A DNA stretch of 64,000 nt, from contig NC_079969.1 in assembly GCF_029852145.1 (NCBI RefSeq), positions 10,540,001-10,604,000 of the forward strand, in the 5' to 3' direction. Below, piece after piece: positions 1 to 12,510 of this stretch (position 1 is the first letter of the stretch; each line of letters begins with the position of its first letter). The DNA comes from Microplitis mediator (Eukaryota; Arthropoda; Insecta; Hymenoptera; Braconidae). Position numbers and translations under genes: made by a program. Below the pieces are notes generated by a model, which was not told where the DNA came from, did no database searches, and worked only from the letters and a program-made list of their open reading frames with translations.

Positions 1-576
1 TGTACTAGTCGAAAACCATTAAATTGTCCGTAACTGCGATGCTTGCTAAATACACTTGTGTTTAAACTCAATATGTGTGAGTTTATATATACATATATAT
101 TTGAAGAGAGAGAGAGAGAGATAAATTTATAAATGTATTGGTGGGTGATGGTGTTAAATTCACGACGACACATCGACATATTGCCGTATCCTCATTCTCT
201 CTGAGCAGTCGTGGCTGGTGGTCCAACCGCGGCTATTCTGTCAGCCGTGATTTCGATTTCAATGTGAAAAACCACCGGAACACAGAGGAGACTACGGGCT
301 AGCTTCGGACGTTGAACGAAAAATAGCTAACAGATAAGACAAACCTTTGGGATATCGCTTCAAAGACTATTCGTCCGTTATTTTTTTTTCCTTTTTCTTT
401 TTATATTTTTTATTGTTAACAGAGATAAACTTTTATGTTATATAGTATTGACGCGATTACTACTTGTGTAAAGTATAAAGACAAATCTACAGATAAGAAT
501 TTTATTTTTTTAATTTTATTTATTACGCTATTTGTTTATTAATTAATTATTTACTGTATGGTAATGTTTGTCGTAG
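1..576. other. Upstream of first recognised transporter exon
   Basis: No coding exon is supported here. A (GA)n microsatellite lies near 103-121. The part from about 150 to 330 is less AT-rich than its surroundings and could be a 5' untranslated exon or promoter of the transporter, but every ATG in it runs quickly into a stop and no convincing splice donor was found. The 3' end (to 576) is an AG acceptor leading into exon 1. The rest is AT-rich intron-like DNA. Confidence 0.4.
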
Positions 577-742
577 GCTAAGAAGAAGCTCTCATTGGGA
601 GTCGGTGGTGCATTTGTCGAGTTGCCGGCAGAACGCACCGGCTGGGCTAATAAAACAGAGTTTGTTTTGTCTTGCATTGGGTATGCAATTGGAATTGGAA
701 ATGTTTGGAGGTTTCCTTTCTTTGTTTACCGAAATGGCAGAG
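577..742 (+). CDS. SLC6 transporter exon 1 (of those found): N-terminal tail and TM1
   Basis: Exon of 166 nt, preceded by the acceptor TCGTAG and followed by the donor GTTAGT. It encodes residues 1-55 plus the first base of Gly56. The pre-TM1 segment WANKTEF leads into the TM1 signature with Asn42, which corresponds to the Na+-binding Asn of the family. The in-frame codon just upstream is a stop (TAG, part of the acceptor), so translation must start in another exon. Confidence 0.9.
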
Positions 743-2375
743 GTTAGTGTAAAGTTTATAAAATGCTTCATTTTCAAACTTGTTTTTAGTTTTATTTTAA
801 ACTTTACTTTAAATTTTATACAAATAAATATTAGTTGGCTCATTTTACCCCGACGATCAAATATCAAAACGTATGTGTTACACTACTGAAAGCTAAATAA
901 AATAGCTTATCAAATAGGATCCTCAATCAGTGTTTGTACATAAACAAAATAAATAAATAAATAGATGGACAGACACACACATATATAGTCAAACGGTCAG
1001 AGACATACAAGTACGTGTACAGAGCAAGTGGATAAGTGGATATAGGTAGCTGTGTAAAAGCAATATCCTATCGTAGGAAGAAGAACAGTAAACCTCGTAG
1101 TTGACACGCCCAGCATTTGGCCTTTTCACCTCCAACTAATTCTCCCATTCCTCTTCTGAGAGGGACTCAACGTGTCATACGATGGTCATTTGATCCTACT
1201 CTTCTCTTCTCTTCTCTTATTTTCCCTCGTGTGTGTCTATATATTAAAGTCGTTATCCCGCTTTCAGTCTTTGATCCTTCTATTTGATACTGCAATACCG
1301 CTGTTGACGACACCAGCACTTACTTCCAATTAAAAATAAACTTGTAATAATCTTTGTCACTAAAAACCCAACTACCTTTTAACTTAAAAATCTAATAGAT
1401 TATTTATTTGTTTTTCAAGGAAACAAATAATTTACAAAGGGAATGATTAATCCTTTGAATTTAGCCTTTCAGACTTGTCAATCAATATCTGATTACAGGT
1501 GCGTTTCTGATAGCCTTCATATTAATGCTGATAACAATGGGCCTGCCAATCTTCTTCATGGAGCTCTGCATCGGTCAGTACACGGGGATGGGTCCCATGG
1601 AAGCGTATCGTCGTATGTCACCAGCATTTGGGGGTCTTGGGATCTGCACCCTCGTGGTGATCGCATTAGTAACTGTCTATTACATGGTGATAATAGCTTG
1701 GACACTGTTCTACACTTTCGCCTCATTTTCAACAAAGCTCGCCTGGGCATACTGTGACAACGACTTCAATACTCCTGGTAACTTTGTTTTTGTTCCCTTA
1801 ACATTTATAGTAGTCCTTTAAGCAACCGAATAGTCTGACAGTCCCTGGCGTATGTCTACCATAATTTACAACACATACATCTACCTAGAAAAGGTTCTAG
1901 ATTATTCTAGTTTATAGTTTCCCTACTTGACGGTACTTCGACAGAGTATACGCCTGAGGACTCGACTTCTATATGCAATACAACTATGTACCAAATGACT
2001 ATGATGAGTCATGTCGTACTGGGAGTTTTGTTAGAATTATGACAAAGAGACAGGTGTTGGTAACACTTAAAAATTGTCAAGTGCCTACAGTCATCAACTA
2101 AAATGTTAAGCTTTGAAGCTTCTCTTATATGTACCAACCTATCCAACTATATCTTCATATATATAGATATATATATATATATATATATATATAGATGCGT
2201 ATATATAGTGGAAGTAAAGGAACACTTGCCTGAGGCTAGATATACTCGCATCGTTACATCCTCTGCTCTCTCTACCTGTACATCCACGGCACCGTAAGAT
2301 TAAACTACGATAATATTTATCCAGGCACTCTCTCGCTCACTTGGGAGGTGGGTGATCACTACCAGCTCTATACTA

Positions 2376-2406
<31 letters not shown>

Positions 2407-4620
2407 CACTAGCAGTAGCAGTAACAGCAGGATCACCGTCTGCGTCTTATCGTCGTTATTAAAACCACCGGCTCCAGAGAGAGCCGACACTTTTCGCGTT
2501 TACGAGTATTAAAATTTAAAACGTTTATCGCACATATTATTTTTTACTATGAAATTTATATATAATTAATGCAATAATAATAATAATAATTATTGTATCT
2601 TTTAATTTAACTGATGGGGATGATGGAGGTCCATTAGTATTAATAATAATAACAATAGTAATAATGATGAAATGAAGCTAATGAAAATGTCAATGGAGGT
2701 GCATTAAACTGATGAATAGCTGAGTGTGTATTTGTGGATCTGAATGGCTTATGGGAGCTAACGAGGAGCAAAACGCCGGTGGAAACCTGTAGAATAACCA
2801 CAAAGCCGAGTCATTAAGTCATGTGTAGGTCTCGAGGTACATGCGTAAAGTACACCTAGTATTATGATACTACATCAAACGGCTGACCGGACGTAATTTA
2901 TCCGCATTGTTGGTTAAACTCGAGCCTTGAAACCTACTTACCGTGTCTAAAGGGCCTCTCAAAAAGCCCAACTAACCCGAGCTGAATCCTCCCATCCACT
3001 TTCCTGGTCCTGATACTGACTGCTACTGCTCCGACTACTGCTTCGGCGTCCCATCAAAACACCCGGTTTACACCCCCAGGCGTTTTCTGGGTAAATGTAG
3101 TCTGCAAGGTAATCGTTAGACCATAGCCAATATCATCGTCCGTGTAACACGAGTATCTTAGTGACAAATTGTCTAGAAATATCTACAATGTCTGTGCTTT
3201 CCTCTAAAGATACTTACATTTTATTATTATTATTATTATGTTTTAAAACATTTAGTCTATTTCATATATTTTTCATAAAACCTCAAATATATTGTTTTTT
3301 TAAAAAACAATTTTTTCCGTCAAATCTAAATCTAGATTTTGTTGACGGCCTATTTTACCCCCGCTAATATATTTAATCTTTTTTATTTAATTGTTGAATG
3401 CTAATAATTTATAAAAAAAGAACACGAATTTTGAATTTCTATTCCTTGTGTAATGATATTTATTGTTTGGCGAAACCTAAAGTTGAACTGGCGCCCAACG
3501 GGGCATGATTTATTTTACAGAGTGCTACAGCGGATTGGAAGATAAGCAATGTCAAGAAGCTAATTCTAGCATGATTTTTTTTAATAAAACATGCCAACTA
3601 ATCAGCAAAGTCTGCCGCGATTTTGGATACGAACAGGGTAACAAAACTTACTGTTTTAATGCGACACACGAGAATCCACTTCGTAAATTATACAAGAGCG
3701 TTCTATCATCGGAGGAATATTTCAGGTAAAACTGCATATACTCGTTGCCTTAATGTATAGATAAGAAATAAAAGTACTAGTTTGTAGTTGGTAGTTATTA
3801 GATAAAGTCTATGTCTGTAAAATAAGATCTGACGGGTGATTATTTAATATTCTTGCTCTTGTTAGCTTTTAGCTTGCTCTTTTACGGGATGAGAGTGTAA
3901 TTATAAAGTGAATAATTAACATTGTCTCGGGATTATTTTGGACGTATCTAATGATAGAATCCGTTGGTTGTAGCGATTACGTACTCGGAATACGAGGCGC
4001 TACTTGGGATAATTGGGGCGGCATAAGATGGGAGCTCTTGGGTTGTCTCACCCTTGCCTGGATTATCTGTTACCTCTGTTTAATAAGAGGCGTTCAATCC
4101 GTCGGGAAGATCGTATACTTTACTGCACTGTTTCCCTACTTTGTATTGATCGCACTTCTCATTCGAGGTACGTTATGTATATTTATATATACTCTGACAA
4201 CACTAATACAACACAACTGCTAAATTAATACCTCAATTCCTTCCGACAACTTTACTAATTTTCTCAGCTCCTGTTTTCTTTCTTAAAATATACATCAGTT
4301 TAATTTTTTATCTGGGTCAAAATAGCTCTTTTGGTTTTTTTAAGGGTTAACTCTGGATGGGGCTGGATATGGTATCATGTGGTTCATCACTCCGGTTTGG
4401 TCATCGCTGTTGGATGCAAAGGTTTGGGGTGATGCTGCATCACAAATCTTCTATTCCCTGGGCATTGGTTGCGGATCTCTGATCACGATATCGAGCTTCA
4501 GTACGTTTTCGAATAATTGCCACAGGTTTGTACGCAAAATTCAGTCACCAGTGACGCTATCAATCCAGCTAACTTCCAATCGCTTTCAGTCAATCACTAT
4601 TTATTTACAAGTAAACAGTT

Positions 4621-4676
<56 letters not shown>

Positions 4677-7600
4677 ATAGTATGTGTGCTAGTATACACA
4701 CCAAATATATTCACAGATCACACACATTCAAACAAACTGATATCTATTAGTCATTTCAATCTAGTCAACTCTGCTCCTGATTCCTTCAGTAAATATTGAT
4801 TCCTTTTTGTTTTCAGTTATTAAGTAGATTTTCATTTTTAAAACGGGATAAGCGACTGCAGACGTCTATCTTTTTGAGTCCTATCCACTATATAAGCAAT
4901 TAAAGGTTATCGATCTCGGAATTATTATTATTATTATTTATGTCTATTGGGTATGGAAGTGGAACAGACGATAAATATTTTTTAAACTTTATTTTAATAA
5001 CAATAACATTTGTTTTGTATTTATGTGTCGGTAGTTTTAGTTTTATTAAAATGGTGAAAAAGTACTTAGTCATATTTTGACAGATTTGTAAAACTTTAAT
5101 CAATTCATGAATTATTACTTTTTATAAATAAATTTATTTACCGCTATTTAAAATAACTTTAATTATAAAAATATGACTGATTTATTTTTAATAGGGGTAA
5201 AATACGTCAGCTTAATATATTTTTTTTTTTTTAAATAAATATTTAAAAATTCATCTTACTGAAAAATCGATTTTATGTGATTTAAAATATCAAATGGGTC
5301 AATAAACTTTTTATTAGTGAAGGTCTTACGGATTTATCTGAAATGTATAATTGACAGAAAATGGATTTAATTTTTTTTTTAACATCGAGTAAAATGTGTC
5401 CCACAAACGTTTATTAGTAAAAATATTTTCTGCCCTCCGGCCGGAAAGTGGCAACTTTCGGGCCACTGCCCTAAACGAAGTTGCAACTTTCCGGCTTCGT
5501 CGAGCAGAAAAATAGTATACGCACCTTGGCCAGTAAAAAAGAAAGCCTCAGACCACATGTTTGTCAGCCTCGGCTTCGCCTCGGCCAACAATTACATGTG
5601 CTCTGAGACTTTTCTTATTTTACTGGCCTAGGTATGTAATATACTATTAATGAAAATTTTTTTAAGATTTTTGTGACAATAAGAAAAAAAATCTGTAAAC
5701 CGCCTGACCCTTCGGACCAGCCCTAAAACTTCTTGCTGTTTTCGAGCTTCTTGAGCTCGAAAACATTATTGTCAATACACTTTTGAGCTCTTCAAACTAA
5801 AATAATGAAGTAAATCGTTATTTTTCGTATTTTTAATCACCAATATCTTTTGAAATAATGAATCGATTTTGACGTTCAAGGTGACACTCGACGCAATTTT
5901 TCAATTACTAGCATTAAAAAAAATACCGTCAACAACTAGTTCAAAAATGTAGATTTTATTTGAAAAAAACATTTTTTTGCAATTCTTTTGACAATGGTTT
6001 CTCTTGAACGAAAGAACCTATTTTGATGGTTGAGGTGGCATTCAACACAGCTTACAAAGTTTTAGAGCTAATTAGAATTTGGAATTAATCCATCGAGGGC
6101 ATTGCAAGTTATCCAAAAAAAAAACATTTTTGAAAAAATTTTATTTTTGAAATATCTCCGAACGTACTGCACCGATTATGCTTAATTTCTCAATAGTTGT
6201 TGGAATTAACGAGCCACTTCAAACGCGACCTTAAAAAGCCAAATCGGTTCATCCGTTCAAAAGTTACAGATATTTACATACATACATACATACATACGTA
6301 CGTACGTACGTACGTACGTACGTACATACACACATACATACACTTGGAAATCATCTTGAAATTAGTCAGAATAGCTTCCTAGAATCTCAAAACGTCAAGA
6401 TCTGTTAGAAATTCGATTTTCGAAAATCGGACCGAAACCAATAACTTCCCTTTTTTTGAAATTTTTAATTTTTTTAGCGATAAATTAGAAAATAAAATAA
6501 TATTATCAATGAAATTGAAATTCGATCGCGACTAAATTGCTAAAGTTTTTAACAATATTAAATATTATAATATTGATGTAAAAAAAAAAAGCTTATGAAT
6601 TTTGAATCAGAATAATAAAGTTCTTTAAATGGTTATTGAACTTTGTGTAGCTTCATTGATGCTCAAATGTAACATACTTTGTATGAAGAAACTTTAGTCC
6701 CCAGGCTAGAGTTTAGTAAACAGGTACGTGACATAGAGTCTGACAGGAAGAACTAACTTTGATCATTCAGTTCCTGCATCTCCATCTCTAGCTTGAGCTC
6801 GTGAGATCGTTGGCGACGTTCCTGATAAAATGCCGCATGAGACGATATATCTCCAGAGATTTGTCCGCCCACACAGCAATCCCGGTCTTTGCATGTCGAA
6901 CCTTTCGACCACGATACACATCCACTATCATTACTATTTATCATTATTATTATTACTATTATTATCATTATTATATATAACCGACAAAGTCACGTATTGA
7001 AATTTATCCACTGCTACTCAGCTACTCAACAGCTCGTCGAGGCTGAATATTCCAAGTGCTACTCAGTAAAAAAAATATATTATATATTATTTTATTAACT
7101 TCTGACAAAAATTTATTTTCCCATTCCCAATATTTTTATTTGAATTTTATATTTGTCATGTTTATGTATCAGCATCATCTACTCATGATACTGACGATTA
7201 AATTGAGCACGAATTGTGTATCATTCATATTTCCGGGGGTTATGTATGTATATATACAAGAGATATCTAAAGAGGGGGTGAAGAGGGGGAGAGAGTTGAT
7301 GTTGATTGAAAGGCTGAAATTTTCCCACGAATACGCTTTTGCTATTTGTTAGTAGATAGCAAACGAATGGTTTTCGAGTATTGGAACAGAATGATATACA
7401 TTTTCCAATGTATTTACCACTTAAATTATTTTTTTATTCTATTTATTCATTTTTTTATTTCACTCATCCACTCATAATATTTTATATTTTAAATATTTGT
7501 AAATTTTAAGTACTCACAATGTTAGAAGTTTGCTTGGTTTGTTACTGTCAATATTTTAACTCTGGAGCTGCCTAAGGGTTTATTCATGAGAAATAAAAAG

Positions 7601-10600
7601 TTTTTATTTGCATAATTTTTTTTTTAATTCTTTAATCGAATGGCAAAAATCATTTTTCAACTACAAGCTTTATAATTAATAAATTATGTCTTTTTCTTTT
7701 TTTTTTTTTTTTGTACAGGGATGCGATATTTATAACATTTACAAATTTATTTACCTCAGTATTTGCGGGTATTGTGATATTTTCAATAATGGGGTACTTG
7801 GCAAAACAAATGGAGTTGCCACTGGAAGATGTCGTGCAGAGCGGGCCAGCTTTAGCATTCATAGCCTACCCAGAAGCGGTGGTACGAATGCCACTTTCAA
7901 ATCTCTGGGCTATTTTATTTTTCTTCATGCTATTTATTCTCGGTCTTGGCAGCCAGGTAATTAACTTAACCTAGTTAACAATAATAATAATTATAATAAT
8001 AAGATGAAATATTAATTTAACACTGAGGAGTAAAAAAATATTATTTATTAATTTTTATATACCCAAAATAAATATCCCTGAATATTTAAAAACTCACACA
8101 ATACTGTGTTTTATTTTAGTTTTTTTTTACTCGAATATTTTATTATTTTTCCGTCTGCTCTTTTTTAAACCCATTCAATTCCGTCTGGTCGTCATTCTGT
8201 TGAAGTAGTGGTACACTAGTAAGGGTGTAGGTAATAGCCGCGGGGTGTGCACACTCAGGTTATATTGAAACAACGCGCGTGCATACATTAAGCTTGCTGG
8301 AAAGTCCACCACTACCTAGTCGACAATTATTCCTACACCTACATCTACACCTGCACTTGCACCAAAACCAGAACACCATCTACAACAGATCTACACTAAC
8401 ATCAACACGGATCACAAACCACCACTAATATTCTCGTAACTCTCATGGTTTTACTTGCTACATCTACACAGCTTATATTTATATATACGCAATTTTTTTT
8501 TTCCTGATTGTTTACTCGTCCCAGTTATCCAGCCAGTGATAAATACCGCGAAACGTGTGTTTCAATTTAAGGGATTGTCACAAAAGTCATTTTAAACTGT
8601 TAAACTACTATTTCCATTATCTCTTTTTTTTTTTTTTTTTTTTTTGTTTAGCTTTGACCTGAAAAATTTATTGGTTGCCAAAAATATTTAATTATTTATT
8701 GATTTCATAGTTGACTTTATTTTAAACTTCCCGGGAAAAAATCACCATGCATGATCACGTATGATCATGCAGGATTCATGCATGATTCGTGCCTGATCGT
8801 GCATGATTCATGCATAATTCAGGCTTGATCCTGCATGACTCATTCATGGCCAGGCATGACTCATTCGTGATCAAGCATGATCATGCATGACTCATTCTAG
8901 ATCAAGCTTGCGTATGCATTAAGTTTGAAATAATTGTATCCAGAGATATGATCCATCAGGAAAGGTCATGCTTGAGCATGCTCTATTATGCATGACCATG
9001 CATGGTTCATACTTGATCATTCATGGCCAGACATGACTCATTGGTGATCAAGCATGATCATGAATGGCTCATTCTAGATTAGACTTGCTCATAACTTACG
9101 TTATGAATAATTGTCTACAGAGATATTATTTATCAGGAAAGGTCATGATTGAGCATGCTCTGTCATGCATGACCATACATGGTTCATACTTGATCTTGTA
9201 TAACTCATTTGTGATCAAGCATGATTCATTCTAGATCAGGCTTGCTCATGACTTACGTTCGAAATCATTGTATCTTGAGTTTTTTATATATAGTGGAAAC
9301 CCATTTAAATATAGTGGAAACCTAAACATGCAAACCTCTCAATAAGACAATTTATAGATAAATTGAGAAAAATATAGATAGCCCGAACTGGGAATCGAAC
9401 CCAGACCAATTCGGTATCGTGCCGAGTGCTCTACCAGTTGAGCTATCCGGCACTATACTATATTCCATTCAATTTGATCTATAGCTTATTGAGCCACACC
9501 GTCCATCGTACGGTAATACACCATTTAAATATAGTGGAAAACTAAGCATATTAATAGTTAAATAAATAAAAAAACAATTTGTATTCATAAATATTAATTG
9601 TTTAATGCATTAAGTGAATAATATGTTAAAAATAGTTTTTAATGAAAGTTCAAAATAAAAGAACCAATGAAAATTGATAAATTACTCTTTATCATTTGTA
9701 TAGTACGATTAATTATATACCTTAGTTTCTAATACTTACAGCAACATCTTTCAAATAAATAAGCTATGGGAATGCGTGTGCATGCATAATAACGCGTGCT
9801 CATGTATGGGAATGCCTGATCGTATTTTTCATAAGCAGCCAATATTTAAATACGACCAAACGTGCTCGAGAGGAATCACAGATTATAAAATCATATGCCT
9901 GCTCAGGGAAGATCATGCATGATAATGTATGATCATGCATGATAATGTATGGTCATGCATGATCATGTCTGGCCAAAATCCAGGCCTGATCATGCATGAC
10001 TGGACACGATCATGACTTCTCAGGCAGAATCATGCATGATCATGACTGCTCAGGCAAAATCATGCCTGTTCATGTCTGGCCAGAATTCAGGCCTGATCAT
10101 GCATGAGATTTAAGCCTGCTCAGGCATGATCATGCATGCTGATTTTTTCCCGGGTTATAAAAGTCTATTTTCAAATTTTTTAAAAAAACCAAACTACCCA
10201 TTTTACCTCATATCTTTAAATATATTATTATTTGTATTTTTCATCGATTTAGTTTCGAACCCAAGAATTTAAGTTTAAGAGGAACCACTAGTGTGACCGT
10301 CTGAAAAAATCATGATTTTTGGGAATTTTTTTAAAGAAAACTGCTATATGGAATGTTTTAATGTTTTAAGGATATGCTTGTGGCTATATAATTAACACAA
10401 GACCAAATTTTTGAACAAAAAAATTCAAAATTCACTGAGTTATTCACAATCTCCCAACGCTAAAAAAAAAGTTCTTCCACTGCTGCATTGATAGCGACCT
10501 TCACAGTGCATGAAATCAAAAAACCAAAAAGTTTCAAACTAGAAGGTATTTCCCGTACCATGATCCTCGGGCTACGAAAAAAATGGAAATTTAACAAAAT

Positions 10601-12476
10601 GGCAGAGTTTTTTAAAAAGATTTCAAATTTCGCGCAAAAATTTGATGATTTTTGGCCTGCCAAATCACATTTTTGATTCGATCGAAAAAGTGGAGGTTCA
10701 TGGTACGTAGAAACATGTATAATAGAAATTGCAATTCAAATCAAATCGATCGGATGATTTGTCTTCGAGTTATAGATGCAGCAAATTTGAAAAATGTATT
10801 TTCGAGAACCGATAAGCGGCTGCTCTTCAGATGGTTGTAACTCAAAAAAACTATTCTAGATATGGACTAGAAATTGTAGTATGTTATTTTTGAAGGTATA
10901 GACTTAAAAATATGTAAAAAAAAAAAATGAATCGATTTTTTTAAATTTCACACTCGTGGTCCCCCTTAAAATGTAATTTCTTTGGTGTCGATACGGCCCT
11001 TTGATCGCGAATTACAGTAAATTAAATGTCTAGATGGGTTTTGTATTAATAAAAATAATAATGGATATAATATAATAATTAACAGCGTGAGGTTTAATTA
11101 AACGATGATCAAAGCTAGATGGGGGGTATAGAGTATAGAATGGTTGGATGGGGTGTAAATGAAAGCTTCGGAACTGGTGAGTTCCAATCACGTCGTGTAA
11201 TGGCTGTTTGCTAACATCAATCACAGTTTGCAGGGGTTCAGGCGATAAACACGGCCATTCTGGACCTACGACCGAATCTGCGAAAACACGAGAGCCTGGT
11301 GATACTTGGAATTTGCGTGTGTGGATGGATTCTAGCATTACCGATGATTTTCGATGCCGGAGTGTATCTTAATACGCTGATGGATTGGAACACCGCGTCC
11401 TGGGCAATATTGTTAATTGGATTGCTCGAAGTTGCTGTACCGGCGTGGTGTTACGGATGCAACAAATTCCTAACCAATATTGCCGAAATGGACATGCCGT
11501 TTGGGAGGTTTACACGCGGATACTGGTGGATCAGCTGGACCTTTCTCGCTCCCATTACCTGCCTTGTAAGTACTATACTAAAATCCTTGTACTCACACAT
11601 TTTCAATCAACTCGACACCTGCTATTATCCACATGTTTAACTATGTATACATTGTCTGTTTACGATATTCAAATATCCATTTGAATATTCTAAACATCCA
11701 ATTTAATGTTATTAAAGACCCCGCCTTTGATCCCATCGACACGATAAAAGTAATAATAGTCCTTGTTATTATCGATAATTATACTCCATTTATCTGACAC
11801 TAATCGTCTTTATTTCTAATTTCACTTACAATATAAAATCAATACCACCCGAGTCATCTCGCCTCTCTTTCCTAATTATTATAAAAATCAATTTTTTAAT
11901 GAGACATTTACAGAGGACAAATTTTGACCCTTTGAGTTATTAAAATATTTAAAAAAAGTCTGACGTAATCCACAATAAACCTTGATTTAATGAAAGTAAT
12001 GACGACGTTTCATGGTTGTATAAGACTGTATACCTCAATACAAACTACATGCCAGTACTTAAACTCTTTCCACCATCACCATCACCAGTAATAGTACTAG
12101 TAGTAGTACTAGTACGAGCGGCACTACCCCAGAGCACCATCACCTTCATCAAACAAACTTTAACCTGACTTTATTTCTCCAACGTGTAACGTAAAAGCCA
12201 CTAGCCACGTTTTTTTTCCCTCTTTCATTATACCACATAAATACACGCGGATCATATTTTACTTTTTAACTTTTTTTAATTTACTTTATTTCTTTTTTTT
12301 CATTATTATTTATCAGGGCGTATTCGCTTATCAGATGTATATATTTACCCCAGTATATTACGGTAAATATGTTTTTCCCTATTGGCCAAATGTTTTAGGC
12401 GTTTTGATTGGCTTGTCAACACTTGCACCATTACCACTTTACTTTGTCTATTGTCTCTACAAAGGACCTGTAAGTA

Positions 12477-12510
<34 letters not shown>

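Larger units (their letters stand above)
8730..10154. mobile_element. GATCATG-rich inverted-repeat element in intron 6
   Basis: The left end CCCGGGAAAAAATCA and right end TGATTTTTTCCCGGG are inverted copies, continued by CATGCATGATCA on both sides. The interior is packed with variants of the palindromes GATCATGCATGA and CATGATC. Between about 8860 and 9270 a unit of about 180 bp (core TTATCAGGAAAGGTCATG) is repeated in tandem roughly twice. No target-site duplication is clear. No ORF is present, so the element is non-autonomous or satellite-derived. Relatives occur at 45.07-45.4 kb and 46.5-52.8 kb. Confidence 0.75.

Noticed and set aside
133..189. Start codon for the transporter at 133 or 148
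   Set aside because: Both frames reach a stop within 20 codons and no donor was found before it.
1443..1757. Alternative frame over transporter exon 2
   Set aside because: A shadow frame; the SLC6 frame has TM2/TM3 motifs and in-phase splice sites.
9380..9452. Functional tRNA-Ser gene
   Set aside because: Acceptor and anticodon stems have mismatches, position 33 is not U, and there is no long variable arm as tRNA-Ser requires.
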